Source: an uncultured Centipeda sp.
GTDB taxonomy: Bacteria; Bacillota; Negativicutes; Selenomonadales; Selenomonadaceae
Length of the DNA: 64,000 nucleotides
Direction: 5' to 3'
Assembly: GCA_905372865.1 (NCBI GenBank)
Contig: CAJPQT010000007.1
Span: 30,228-94,227, forward strand
Made by a program: the position numbers and the translations under genes. Under the pieces are notes generated by a model. It did no database searches and was not told the DNA's origin. It was given only the letters and a program-made list of their open reading frames with translations. The first letter of the stretch is position 1, and every line of letters begins with the position of its first letter. Below, piece by piece: positions 50,962-59,450 of the stretch.

Positions 50962-51180
50962 TCAGACGAGCTTCTCCGTATCCACCGTCTGAACGGCAAT
51001 GTCCTTGATGGAGACCGGATAGGCCTCCCCTGCGACAATCGCCTTCTTGTCGATGACGTTCTGCAGGCAGGTCGTGACCTCCGCCTTCGTGAGACCGTCC
51101 TTCGGGTCCATCAGGCCCATCGTCATCTCCTTGCCGCTGGACATCTTCAGCGTCATGCGCAGCTGTTTCTTCGTCGCCAT
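50962..51180 (-). CDS. DUF2922 protein
   Basis: A 72-residue protein (MATKKQLRMTLKMSSGKEMTMGLMDPKDGLTKAEV..) matching the DUF2922 pattern of small beta-rich proteins in Firmicutes; function unknown. It follows a DUF1659 gene, the usual pairing. Strong site AAAGGAGG before the ATG. Confidence 0.85.
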   Translation of the reverse strand: MATKKQLRMTLKMSSGKEMTMGLMDPKDGLTKAEVTTCLQNVIDKKAIVAGEAYPVSIKDIAVQTVDTEKLV

Positions 51181-51216
51181 ATGCGTTCCCTCCTTTCCTC
51201 GATACTCCTATCGTCC

Positions 51217-51432
51217 TCAGTCCTCGAGAACGGCAGTGTCCGTGCGCATCACCAGGCTCAGGCCGTGCTTCTGGAGACCCGCGAAACCGCGGCCAACCGT
51301 GAGCGCATCCGCGTCCGTGAGCGCCGGCGCAAGTCCGTTGATCGTACGGTTCTTGTAGAGGGTCTTGCCGTCGGCACCCACCCCCGTCGTCACCTTGAGC
51401 GTGATCTTGCTCGCTGCATCCTTACGTGCCAT
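51217..51432 (-). CDS. DUF1659 protein
   Basis: A 71-residue protein (MARKDAASKITLKVTTGVGADGKTLYKNRTINGLAPALTDADAL..) of the DUF1659 type, paired with DUF2922 downstream. The two are similar in length and both start with a short basic segment and a beta strand, so they may be distant relatives or form a complex. ATG chosen from AAAGGAG 9 bases upstream. Function unknown. Confidence 0.85.
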   Translation of the reverse strand: MARKDAASKITLKVTTGVGADGKTLYKNRTINGLAPALTDADALTVGRGFAGLQKHGLSLVMRTDTAVLED

Positions 51433-51526
51433 GTGGATCAACTCCTTTCTCTGTTGGTATCCGTAAGCGCTTTACACAGGAATACCTGCCGCAGATGGGA
51501 AAAGGAGGAGCCACATCAAAAAAATC

Positions 51527-51555
51527 TTTACATACGAACACATTTTCTATATAAT
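51527..51555 (+). promoter_or_regulatory. Promoter of the ComK-like gene
   Basis: TTTACA, 17 bases, TATAAT, giving a leader of about 105 bases. It is divergent from the DUF1659 gene. Confidence 0.7.
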
Positions 51556-51665
51556 ATTATTCAGAAAGGAACAGGTGATTGTTTTGTTCGTTCTCGTATC
51601 TGTACGCCTCGCCAGCGGCAGATAGGAGCGGACGGCGAGGCCGTCCATCGGAAAGGAGATCCCAT

Positions 51666-52187
51666 ATGAACTGGACGAATAGAGAAATGCTCATGCAGCG
51701 TCTTCCTGCAGCCGCAAACATTCTCGCACTCGTACCCATCACCGGCGCAGACGGCGGCAACGAGACCGTGATTCACACCGCTGCAGGCGACCGTCTGACA
51801 CTGCACGCCGCCACAGAATACGTCCTCTCCTGCCTTGCGGGGCGTGAGGACAAGGAGCTCCGGCTCATCCGCCGCAATGCGGCACGGCAGCTCGCGCGGC
51901 GGCGCAACATCATCCTCCCCATCCTGCACGGGTGCGTCCTTGCCCCCATCATGGTGCGGCACGTGCAGAAGCGCCTCGGCAGGCTCGGCTACATCAACAT
52001 CGCACGCACGCCCCTCATCGCACGCAGTGCGCACGGTACCGATCTCGCCCTGCAGAGCGGCACGGTCATCCACTCTCTCTGGCAGCCACCCACGGTCAAG
52101 AAGCTTGTACAGGAAGGCCGCGCCGTACACTACAAGCTGCTCCTCGACGTGCAGCGTCAGCTGCGCTCTGCCGAGGAATTTGCGTAA
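51666..52187 (+). CDS. Possible ComK-like protein
   Basis: A 173-residue cytoplasmic protein starting MNWTNREMLMQRLPAAANIL. The order of short blocks (AARQLARRRNIILPIL.. VLAPIMVRHVQKR.. GYINIARTPLI.. DLALQSGTVIHSLWQPPTVKKLVQEG) follows that of the ComK competence regulator family: a P-rich block, a G-W/Y-I block, then a T-x-x-S/N-G-x-x block. The match is weak and by eye, so treat it as a lead. It has its own promoter and sits just before an Rrf2 regulator. Start from AAAGGAG. Confidence 0.4.
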   Translation: MNWTNREMLMQRLPAAANILALVPITGADGGNETVIHTAAGDRLTLHAATEYVLSCLAGREDKELRLIRRNAARQLARRRNIILPILHGCVLAPIMVRHVQKRLGRLGYINIARTPLIARSAHGTDLALQSGTVIHSLWQPPTVKKLVQEGRAVHYKLLLDVQRQLRSAEEFA

Positions 52188-52190
52188 TAC

Positions 52191-52219
52191 TTGCTTTTCC
52201 ACCCAATTCATTGTATGAT
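52191..52219 (+). promoter_or_regulatory. Promoter of the Rrf2 gene
   Basis: TTGCTT, 17 bases, TATGAT, just past the stop of the preceding gene and 28 bases before the ATG at 52248. Confidence 0.6.
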
Positions 52220-52247
52220 ACAGATACATAACAATGGAGGGTACAAT

Positions 52248-52694
52248 ATGCAGATCTCGAGCCGTTTCACCATCGCCATCCACATTCTGATATGTATTGA
52301 TCTTTATGGTGAAAAGGAGCCTGCCACAAGCGAAAGCCTTGCGCGCAGCATCGGCGCACATCCCGTCGTGATCCGCCGCATTCTCGGACAGCTGCGCCGC
52401 GCGGAACTGATTACCGTCGCACGCGGCCGCGAGGGCGGCGCCCACATCGCACGTCCCTGTGGGGAGATCACGCTCGCGGACATCTTCCGCGCGGTGGAGA
52501 GCATCGGAGACGACACGCTCTTCAGCTTTCACGAGAAGCCGAACCCCGCCTGCCCCATCGGACGGAGCATCCACACGATCCTCGACGGCCGCCTCGATGC
52601 CATCCAGCGTGCGATGGAACGCGCGATGGAGACGGTCACTCTCGCGGATCTCGTAAAAGAGGCACGGATGCACGCCGCAGAACCTTCGCAATGA
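52248..52694 (+). CDS. Rrf2-family transcriptional regulator
   Basis: A 148-residue HTH regulator (MQISSRFTIAIHILICIDL.., SESLARSIGAHPVVIRRILGQLRRAELITVARGREGGAHIARP). The three-cysteine iron-sulfur site of IscR/NsrR is missing: only one cysteine (NPACPIG) lies in that region, so it is more like the YwnA/CymR-type members that do not bind a cluster. Its stop overlaps the start of the next gene (ATGA), so the two are coupled. Confidence 0.9.
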   Translation: MQISSRFTIAIHILICIDLYGEKEPATSESLARSIGAHPVVIRRILGQLRRAELITVARGREGGAHIARPCGEITLADIFRAVESIGDDTLFSFHEKPNPACPIGRSIHTILDGRLDAIQRAMERAMETVTLADLVKEARMHAAEPSQ

Positions 52695-53137
52695 AATGGG
52701 TCAGCCATATTGCACTCACGGGCACGATCGCCTATGCCGTCACGGCCGATCCGCTCTGCACGGCGGCCGCCTGCGTCGGTGCCGTCCTGCCGGATCAGAT
52801 CGAGGGCACACCGAGGAGTGTCGGCTGGCGCACTTGGCGCAGCCGTCACCGCGGATGGTCGCACTGGCCGATGCTCTACGTCGCCCTGATCGGAGGACTT
52901 TCAAAGGCACACGGGCATTTCTTCTACGATGAGGAATTCTTCACCGCCCTCACATGGATCTTCCTCGGTGCGCTCTGCCACAGTGCGGAGGATGCTGTCT
53001 GCGGCAAGGTGCCATTCCTCTATCCCACGCAGAAGGTCGGCATCCGGCTCTTTACGGTCGGTTCGTTTCGGGAGTATCTATTCGTACTTGTCTGCATCGC
53101 TGCCGTATATATAGTCCAGCTTGTTCTGCAGAGATAA
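52691..53137 (+). CDS. YdjM-like membrane metal-dependent hydrolase family protein
   Basis: A 148-residue membrane protein with the conserved metal-ligand residues of the DUF457/YdjM family (KWVSHIALTG, GAVLPDQIEG, HRGWSHWPMLY, GALCHSAEDAV). Four hydrophobic helices. The enzymatic reaction is not established. It is coupled to the Rrf2 gene, which may control it. Confidence 0.85.
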   Translation: MKWVSHIALTGTIAYAVTADPLCTAAACVGAVLPDQIEGTPRSVGWRTWRSRHRGWSHWPMLYVALIGGLSKAHGHFFYDEEFFTALTWIFLGALCHSAEDAVCGKVPFLYPTQKVGIRLFTVGSFREYLFVLVCIAAVYIVQLVLQR

Positions 53138-53142
53138 AAAAG

Positions 53143-53184
53143 TGCTGCTGCACGAGGTTCTTGGCTTCGTGCAGCAGCATTTTG
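53143..53184. terminator. Bidirectional terminator before mnmE
   Basis: A 13-bp stem TGCTGCTGCACGA/TCGTGCAGCAGCA with an 11-base loop, flanked by A and T runs, between convergent genes. Confidence 0.9.
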
Positions 53185-53223
53185 CGTCTTGGATCGGTTC
53201 TCCGCTGCGATGCGCCGATTCCC

Positions 53224-54600
53224 TTATTTCCCAATGCAGAACTCGCTGAAGATGCGGTCGATCAGATCGGTGTCCAAGGTCTCGCCGAGGATCTCGCCGA
53301 GCGTCTCGTATGCGCCGCGCAAATCGATGGAGATGAAGTCCATGTCCATCTCCTCATCGAGGCTGCGCTCCGCCTCAGTGAGATGCCGTACGGTACGGGA
53401 GAGGGCCTCGATCTCGCGCTCCTTGTTCGGGAGCGCCCCGTCACCGAGGTCGCCCTCAAGGGCGCAGACGCGTGCAGCGATGGTCTCGCGCAGGGCATCG
53501 AGCCCCGTGCCCGCCTGTGCGGAGATCATGAGGACGGGCGCGTTGATCTCATCGAAGTCCGTGACGCGCAGGACAGAGGCACAGTCCTCCTTGTTGCAGA
53601 GGATGATGATGTGTGCATTCATGGTCCGAAGGCGTGCAATGAGCTCCCTGTCCTCATCTGTCAGTGCCGCAGAGCTGTCAAAGACGGCAAGGATGAGCTC
53701 GGCATCGCCGAGGTGCTGCTCGGTGCGTGCGACACCGAGCCGCTCCACAGCATCCTCTGCTGCACGCAGTCCCGCTGTGTCAAGGAGGCGCAGGGGGATG
53801 CCGTCGATGCTGACTTCCTCCTCGATGATGTCCCGCGTCGTGCCGGGCACGTCGGTGACGATGGCGCGCTCTGTACCGACGAGGGCGTTGAGGAGGCTGG
53901 ATTTGCCGACGTTCGGTCGGCCGACGATGACGGTCTTCACTCCCTCGCGCAGAATGCGTCCCGCATTTGCCCCTGCGCGGAGGCGCTCGACAGCTTCTTT
54001 GGCAGCGCGGATGTCCTCCATGAGCGCTGCGCTCGATGCGGTCGGGAGATCGTCCTCGGGGAAGTCGATCCCTGCCTCAATGCGTGCGATCGCGCCGAGA
54101 AGACGCTGTCGGATCGCCGCGATCTCCTTCGACAGTGCACCTGCCATGCGCTCCCGCGCCGCACGTGCGCTGCGTACGCTCTTTGCCGCGATCAGTTCCA
54201 TGACGCCCTCGGCACGCGCGAGATCAATCCGCCCATGCAGAAAGGCACGCTTCGTGAATTCCCCCGGCGCGGCAGGACGTGCCCCCGCCTCCCATGTGCG
54301 GAGCAGGACCTCGCGCAGGACGACCGCGCCGCCGTGGCACTGCAGCTCGACGACATCCTCCCCCGTATAGGAGTGCGGCGCACGCATATAGAGCAGCAGC
54401 CCGTCGTCGATGGTCATGCCGTCCGCCGCGATGATGTTCCCGTACCGTGCCGTATACGGTATGATCTCCCCAAGCGTCCCGCGTACGGGACGGAAAACCG
54501 TACGAGCAATGCGCAGAGCGTCTGCTCCGCTCACGCGAATGATGCCGATGCCGCCCGTTCCCTGCGGGGTGGCAATCTGGCTGATGGTGTCCTCGGTCAT
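53224..54600 (-). CDS. mnmE: tRNA modification GTPase MnmE
   Basis: With MnmG it places the carboxymethylaminomethyl group on U34 of certain tRNAs. The 458-residue protein has the folate-binding N-terminal domain (DTISQIATPQGTGGIGIIRVSG), a G domain inside a helical domain (GRPNVGKSSLLNAL, DTAGLRAAED, NKED) and the C-terminal FCIGK that carries the catalytic cysteine. The ATG at 54600 follows GGGAAAGGGAAAGC and gives the normal start; open frame continues 25 codons upstream. Position next to jag-yidC-rnpA-rpmH is standard. Confidence 0.97.
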   Translation of the reverse strand: MTEDTISQIATPQGTGGIGIIRVSGADALRIARTVFRPVRGTLGEIIPYTARYGNIIAADGMTIDDGLLLYMRAPHSYTGEDVVELQCHGGAVVLREVLLRTWEAGARPAAPGEFTKRAFLHGRIDLARAEGVMELIAAKSVRSARAARERMAGALSKEIAAIRQRLLGAIARIEAGIDFPEDDLPTASSAALMEDIRAAKEAVERLRAGANAGRILREGVKTVIVGRPNVGKSSLLNALVGTERAIVTDVPGTTRDIIEEEVSIDGIPLRLLDTAGLRAAEDAVERLGVARTEQHLGDAELILAVFDSSAALTDEDRELIARLRTMNAHIIILCNKEDCASVLRVTDFDEINAPVLMISAQAGTGLDALRETIAARVCALEGDLGDGALPNKEREIEALSRTVRHLTEAERSLDEEMDMDFISIDLRGAYETLGEILGETLDTDLIDRIFSEFCIGK

Positions 54601-54762
54601 GCTTTCCCTTTCCCGTTTCTCAAAAATGTTGGAAAGAGGTGTGCTGCATGAAGCGTTCAGCTCCGTACAACACACCTCATTTTATAGATCAGTGCTGCTA
54701 TATGGCAGGTACTCTATATGATTTTCCCGTATCATCCAAAGTACCCTCATCGGGATGTGCCC

Positions 54763-55839
54763 TTACCGCTCGTAGCGGTCGTAGCCGCTCTCCTCATAGT
54801 CGCGCGCATAACGGCGCCGGCGCGGGACGATGACGACGTAGCGCCGCGGGTTGTCGCCCGCGCTGTAGGTGGTGACGCGGCGGTTGTCCTGCAGTGCCAT
54901 GTGGATGATCTTGCGCTCGTGGCGGCTCATGGGCTCGAGGTGGATCTCCTCCCCGATGCGGCACGCCTTGTCTGCGAGATGTCCGGCGAGGCGCGTGAGG
55001 GTTTCCTCACGGCGCGCGCGATAGTCCTCGACATCGAGAATCACGCGCGCATAGAAACCGCTCTCCGCACGCTTGTTCACAACGAGGTTCGTGAGGTACT
55101 GGAGGGCATCGAGCGTTGCGCCGTGCTTGCCAATGAGGATGCCAAGGCTGTCACCCTGCATGTTGAATATGGTGCCCGCCGGCGTGTCCGTGCGGTGCAG
55201 CTGAACATCGAGATGCATCGCGGCAAAGATCTCGCCGAGGAATTTGTCCGCGGCAGCGGCCATCTCCTCCGTGAGCGGGATCAGATGGCTGTCCGTGCGG
55301 TCGCGGCGGCTGCGTCCGTCATAGACCGCGTCCGCCTCGTATGCGGAGCGCTCACGTTGTGCGCGGCGATCGCTTTCCTGTTCGTCGCGCTCATAGCCGC
55401 GGCTGCGCGACGGGCGGCTCTCAGCGAATCCGCTGCGCGGTCCCGCCGCGCGGTGCTCCTCGGCGGAGCGCGACGCACGCGGGCCGCTCTGCTCGCTCCT
55501 CCGTGCGGAGGAGCGCAGGTCGGTGTGAAAGCGCTTCGGACGTGCGCCGAATCCGTCGTCCTCTGCACGCTGCTCCTTGCTCGGGGAGGGGGATGTAGGC
55601 GATGCTGCAAGGACGGTCGGCTGTGCGGGGATCGGTATCTCCGTGTGCTGCGGCCGGATCACGGGGCGTGTGGTGACGCGGATGCGCGCCTCACGCTTGC
55701 CCCAGAGTCCGAGAAAGCCGCCCGAGGGCTCCTGCACGATCTCATAGGTGACCTCGGCTCTGCCGCAGCCGAGCTTGTCAAGGGCGAGAGAGAGTGCGTC
55801 CTCCACACTTTTTCCGGTGGTCTCGATGATCTCCGCCAT
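54763..55839 (-). CDS. jag: RNA-binding protein Jag/KhpB with a long charged linker
   Basis: A 358-residue protein with Jag_N (residues 1-50), KH (IFNMQGDSLGILIGKHGATLDALQYL) and R3H (SRHERKIIHMAL) domains. KhpB binds RNA together with KhpA and affects cell elongation in relatives. The linker between Jag_N and KH, residues ~70-205, is unusually long and rich in Arg, Ser and Glu (for example RSSARRSEQSGPRASRS). ATG at 55839 from AAAGGAGG; yidC ends one base before this ATG. Confidence 0.95.
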   Translation of the reverse strand: MAEIIETTGKSVEDALSLALDKLGCGRAEVTYEIVQEPSGGFLGLWGKREARIRVTTRPVIRPQHTEIPIPAQPTVLAASPTSPSPSKEQRAEDDGFGARPKRFHTDLRSSARRSEQSGPRASRSAEEHRAAGPRSGFAESRPSRSRGYERDEQESDRRAQRERSAYEADAVYDGRSRRDRTDSHLIPLTEEMAAAADKFLGEIFAAMHLDVQLHRTDTPAGTIFNMQGDSLGILIGKHGATLDALQYLTNLVVNKRAESGFYARVILDVEDYRARREETLTRLAGHLADKACRIGEEIHLEPMSRHERKIIHMALQDNRRVTTYSAGDNPRRYVVIVPRRRRYARDYEESGYDRYER

Positions 55840-55840
55840 G

Positions 55841-56515
55841 TTAGATCGCCTCCTTTGCCACGGGTCCCTCGTTGCGGTACATCCACCACTGCTGAGCGAT
55901 CTGGACAACGTTCATCGTGACCCAGTAGAGCACAAGTCCGGAGGGGAATGTGAGGCTGATCCAGCCGATGAAGAGCGGCATGATGGTCATCATGATCTTC
56001 ATCTGTGGGTTCATCTCGGTGGAGGTCATCTTCTGCTGGAGGAATGTGGTCAGTGCCGACAGGACGGGCAGGATGTAGAGCGGATCCGGCTCGGACATGT
56101 TCGGCAGCCAGAAGAATGCGGCCGCCTCTGCGCTCGGGAAGGTGAAGTTGAAGAGGGCGTAGTACATGCCCATGAGGATCGGCATCTGCACGAGGAGCGG
56201 AAGACAGCCGGCGAGCGGATTGACGCCCGCCTCGCGGAAGAGTTCGCCCGTCTTCTGCTGGAGCATCTGCGGGTTGTTCTTGTACTTTTCCTGGATTTTT
56301 TTCATCTTCGGCTGGATTTCCTGCATCGCCTTCATGGATTTGATCTGCTTGACGGTGAGCGGATAGGTCACAACCTTGATGAGGATGGTGAGGAGAATGA
56401 TGGGGAAGCCGTAGCTGACAAGTCCTGCGGCGCTTGTGACACTGTAAAAGCCGCCAAGGATGAACTGCAAAACGTGGATGATGGGTTCAAAGAGGTTGCT
56501 AAAAAATTCGATCAA
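55841..56515 (-). CDS. yidC: Membrane protein insertase YidC
   Basis: Inserts membrane proteins alone or with SecYEG. The 224-residue short form has five membrane helices, the basic cytoplasmic loop (KQIKSMKAMQEIQPKMKKIQEKY) and the conserved arginine-type groove region. It lacks both the large periplasmic domain of proteobacterial YidC and the lipobox of Bacillus SpoIIIJ. The start is TTG at 56515 behind AGGAGG. Confidence 0.95.
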   Translation of the reverse strand: MIEFFSNLFEPIIHVLQFILGGFYSVTSAAGLVSYGFPIILLTILIKVVTYPLTVKQIKSMKAMQEIQPKMKKIQEKYKNNPQMLQQKTGELFREAGVNPLAGCLPLLVQMPILMGMYYALFNFTFPSAEAAAFFWLPNMSEPDPLYILPVLSALTTFLQQKMTSTEMNPQMKIMMTIMPLFIGWISLTFPSGLVLYWVTMNVVQIAQQWWMYRNEGPVAKEAI

Positions 56516-56584
56516 CGGTATTTCCTCCTACTGCTGGGGATGTCTCTGTGATGGGGATGTTTCGTTCAAAATACGTGGATAAGA

Positions 56585-56794
56585 TCACGGAACGGGATCG
56601 TAGCCGCCCGCGTGGAATGGGTGGCAGCGCAGGATTCTCTTGAGTGCCATCCAGCCGCCGCGCCGTGCACCATAGCGTTCGATCGCCTCCATCGCATACG
56701 CGGAGCAGGTGGGGTAGTAGCGGCAGGAGGGCGGCAGGAGGGGCGAGATGCAGCCGCGATAAAACCGGATCAGAAGAAGGAGCAGATGTTTCAT
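56585..56794 (-). CDS. yidD: Membrane protein insertion efficiency factor YidD
   Basis: A 69-residue protein with the full family signature: LIRFYRGCISPLLPPSCRYYPTCSAYAMEAIERYG.. GGWMALKRILRCHPF. It assists YidC-dependent insertion. Its start overlaps the rnpA stop by 4 bases. Confidence 0.96.
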   Translation of the reverse strand: MKHLLLLLIRFYRGCISPLLPPSCRYYPTCSAYAMEAIERYGARRGGWMALKRILRCHPFHAGGYDPVP

Positions 56795-57183
56795 TCCTGC
56801 TCCCTCGTGCGGCGCTGCGATCCTCCATCCGCAAAGATCTTTGCACGGCGCGCAAGGCTGCGCAGCTCGACGGCCGCATCCTGCATTTTCCCCGCAGCAA
56901 GCCCTGCGCGGCCGATGAGGAGGATCCCGACATCCGTGCGCAGTTCATACTGCAGATGGCGATACGCCTCGCGCATGAGGCGCTTCGTGCGGCTGCGCAC
57001 GGCGGCGCAGCCCAGTTTTTTCCCGGCGGCAAAGCCGACCTTTCCCGCGACGCGCGTGTCACGCAGGACGTAGAGGATCATCCGCCGCCCTGCGACGGAA
57101 GTTCCCTTTTGATAGACGCGCTGAAAGTCGCTGCGGCGCTTGATCATCTTTGCGCGCGGCAATGTATTTCTTCGTTCTTCCAT
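56791..57183 (-). CDS. rnpA: Ribonuclease P protein component
   Basis: Protein cofactor of RNase P, which matures the 5' ends of tRNAs. The 130-residue basic protein has the conserved helix RSRTKRLMREAYR (RNR motif) and the N-terminal RSDFQRVYQKG. The ribosome site is weak. A terminator-like hairpin between rpmH and rnpA should lower rnpA relative to rpmH. Confidence 0.96.
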   Translation of the reverse strand: MEERRNTLPRAKMIKRRSDFQRVYQKGTSVAGRRMILYVLRDTRVAGKVGFAAGKKLGCAAVRSRTKRLMREAYRHLQYELRTDVGILLIGRAGLAAGKMQDAAVELRSLARRAKIFADGGSQRRTREQE

Positions 57184-57188
57184 ATCGT

Positions 57189-57217
57189 TAAAAAAGAGGT
57201 CACCCGCGGTGACCTCT
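57189..57217 (-). terminator. Attenuator hairpin between rpmH and rnpA
   Basis: A 10-bp perfect stem AGAGGTCACC/GGTGACCTCT with a 3-base loop, then seven T in the minus strand, ending six bases before the rnpA ATG. It is strong enough to stop most polymerases leaving rpmH. Confidence 0.85.
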
Positions 57218-57231
57218 GCTAAGCCGAGGGC

Positions 57232-57366
57232 TTATGCCGACAGCTTCTTTCGTCCGCGCTGACGCCTTCTCTTCAATACGAGGCGGCCGCCTTTCGTCTT
57301 CATGCGCTCACGGAATCCATGTGTCTTTTTTCTCCAATGGTTGTTGGGCTGAAATGTTCTCTTCAC
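57232..57366 (-). CDS. rpmH: 50S ribosomal protein L34
   Basis: A 44-residue basic protein: MKRTFQPNNHWRKKTHGF.. LKRRRQRGRKKLSA, complete. The start is GTG at 57366 with a perfect AAAGGAGGTGA site 6 bases before it. First gene of the leftward rpmH-rnpA-yidD-yidC-jag-mnmE set, next to the origin. Confidence 0.97.
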   Translation of the reverse strand: MKRTFQPNNHWRKKTHGFRERMKTKGGRLVLKRRRQRGRKKLSA

Positions 57367-57712
57367 CTCACGTCACCTCCTTTGCTGCCGCTTCTGCGCG
57401 GCATGTGCCATATGCGGCGCAATATTTTCGTTCACTAGCCGACATTATAGACGAAGCAAAGCGGCACTGTCAAGGCGAAAGCGCTCTGTTTGCACGTTTT
57501 TTTCAGCAAATAGGGCAAAAGCACCTGTTGATAAGCACTATTTTTTTTGCTAAAATATCCTCACTGTACTGTGGAAAATATTGTGAAAAAAAAGTGTATA
57601 ATTTTCTCACTGCTTGTTTCATCGCATTCACTTTATCATCATAGTTATCCACATCTGTTCATAACACTGTTGATAATATGCAATCCAAATTTTTTTGAAG
57701 GGACGCAGATGT
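57367..57712. other. Origin region upstream of dnaA
   Basis: A 346-base AT-rich gap between divergent rpmH and dnaA. It holds one exact DnaA box TTATCCACA (57645-57653), two TGTTGATAA near-boxes (57526-57534 and 57668-57676), a TGTGGAAAA near-box (57570-57578) and long A and T runs. This matches the upstream half of a bipartite Firmicutes oriC. It must also carry both promoters, which I could not place. Confidence 0.75.
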
Positions 57713-59176
57713 ATGCCCGAAGAAATGATCCTCTCCATCGAGAGCCAGTGGCAAAAAGTACTCGAAAAAACGGACGGAATCTTCCACGAAGATACCGTGA
57801 AAAAGTGGATTCTCCCCGCGGTTCCCGTTTCTCTGGAACAGAATGAACTCGTGCTCGCCGTGGAGGACACCTTCCAGAAGCAGTATATCGAGTCGCGTCT
57901 CGGCGCACTCTTCGGCGATGTTGTACATCAGGCGCTTGGTTCTGCGTACACATTCCGGGTCATCATCGATCCCGAAGCGGCCGCAAAGAAAAATCCCGCC
58001 CAACATAAAAAATCCCCATCTGCAGAGCCCTCTGCACCCGCAGATGATCTTGACGGACGAATCGCGGCCGAGGAGATCGCCCCCTATCCCGCGCAGGGAA
58101 GCCTCCCGCTCACGCAAAGCAGCGACACGCACGCAGCCGCACCGGACGATGCGACGACGCTGAATCCGAAGTACACCTTCGATGCCTTCGTTATGGGACG
58201 CTCAAACCAGTTCTCGTACTCGATGGCAAAGGCGGTCGCAGATGCGCCGGGGATGCCCTCGCACAACCCGCTCTTTATCTACGGCGGCGTGGGGCTCGGC
58301 AAGACGCATCTCATGCACGCAGTCGGGCACAAGATTCTCGCCGATCATCCCGAAAAGCGCGTGCTCTACATTGCAAGCACGGACTTTACAAACGAATTCA
58401 TCCGCTCCATCCGCGAGAAGAACATGGATGCATTCCGCGAGAAATACTACCACATCGATGTGCTGCTGATCGACGATATCCAGTTCTTTGCGAAGCAGGA
58501 GCAGACGCAGACGGAGTTCTTCCAGACGTTCAACAAGCTGCGCGACAGCGGCAGACAAATCATCCTGACCTCTGACCGCCAGCCGCAGGATGTCAAGGAT
58601 CTCGAGGATCGTCTGATCTCGCGCTTCGCCGGCGGCGCGGTCGTTGATATCCAGCCTCCGGAGTTCGAGACGCGCGTCGCGATCCTGCAGAAGAAGGCGC
58701 AATCTGAGGAGGTAGACATTCCCGAGGATGTCGTGACCTACATTGCGAGCCGCGTGGACAGCAACATCCGCGAGCTCGAGGGGGCACTGACCCGTCTCAT
58801 CAAGTACGCCTCGACGATGCGCATGCCGATCGACGAGACCACCTGCATCGCAGCGCTTGGCAACTATCTGCGCGGCGAGAAGGGGCGGCGGATCACGATG
58901 GAGATGATCGAGCGCATTGTCTGCACGCACTTCAAGGTGACGAGCGACGACATCCGTTCGACGAAGCGCAGCAACGATATCGCCTACCCGCGCCAGATTG
59001 CCATGTTCCTCTGTCACGAGCTGACTGAGGTGTCCTGGCCGACGATCGGCGGCTTCTTCAACCGCGATCACTCGACGGTGATTCACGCGCACAAGAAGAT
59101 CCAGAACCTCACGGACAGTGATCCCGCCACAAAGGCGCTCATCGAGTCGCTGACGATCCAGATCAAGGGGATTTGA
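57713..59176 (+). CDS. dnaA: Chromosomal replication initiator DnaA
   Basis: AAA+ initiator that binds DnaA boxes, opens the origin and loads DnaB. The 487-residue protein has the N-terminal DnaB-contact domain, a variable linker (~95-145), the AAA+ core (YGGVGLGKTHLMHAVG, LLIDDIQFF, SDRQPQDVKDL, NIRELEGAL) and the DNA-binding helix region with the signature RDHSTVIHAHKKI. The ATG at 57713 is used because GAAGGG lies 9-10 bases before it; a TTG six codons upstream has no site. Genes to the left read leftward and genes to the right rightward, marking the origin. Confidence 0.98.
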   Translation: MPEEMILSIESQWQKVLEKTDGIFHEDTVKKWILPAVPVSLEQNELVLAVEDTFQKQYIESRLGALFGDVVHQALGSAYTFRVIIDPEAAAKKNPAQHKKSPSAEPSAPADDLDGRIAAEEIAPYPAQGSLPLTQSSDTHAAAPDDATTLNPKYTFDAFVMGRSNQFSYSMAKAVADAPGMPSHNPLFIYGGVGLGKTHLMHAVGHKILADHPEKRVLYIASTDFTNEFIRSIREKNMDAFREKYYHIDVLLIDDIQFFAKQEQTQTEFFQTFNKLRDSGRQIILTSDRQPQDVKDLEDRLISRFAGGAVVDIQPPEFETRVAILQKKAQSEEVDIPEDVVTYIASRVDSNIRELEGALTRLIKYASTMRMPIDETTCIAALGNYLRGEKGRRITMEMIERIVCTHFKVTSDDIRSTKRSNDIAYPRQIAMFLCHELTEVSWPTIGGFFNRDHSTVIHAHKKIQNLTDSDPATKALIESLTIQIKGI

Positions 59177-59450
59177 GGGATGTGGACATCTCTGTTCATA
59201 GACCGCCTCATTTTATGTGGATGTTTTGTGGATAATATTTCATCCACTCCTAATCTGTGTAAACTGTGGATAACTAACGAATAACTTCCACCCAATTATC
59301 CACAATCCACGCCGCTATTTTTCAAGGTTTTTTCCTCGTTTCCACAAATCCACAGCCCCTACTACTACGACTACTATATTTATTTTTACTACAGTATCCA
59401 TAGAAAAAAGGGATCCGCCCAAAACGCGCTCTCATCGGAAAGGAACGAAT
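59177..59450. other. oriC unwinding region between dnaA and dnaN
   Basis: Exact DnaA boxes TGTGGATAA at 59227-59235 and 59265-59273 and TTATCCACA at 59296-59304, plus near-boxes at 59216-59224 and at 59338-59346 and 59346-59354 (both ending TCCACA). The last box is followed by a GCCCC cluster (59355-59359), then CTA-type triplets from 59359 to about 59377 and an AT tract to 59393. Box, GC cluster, triplet array is the layout of the basal unwinding system with DnaA-trios described in Bacillus subtilis. Confidence 0.85.

Noticed and set aside
52248..52694. Iron-sulfur regulator IscR or NsrR
   Set aside because: Only one cysteine lies in the cluster-binding region and no isc or suf genes are adjacent.
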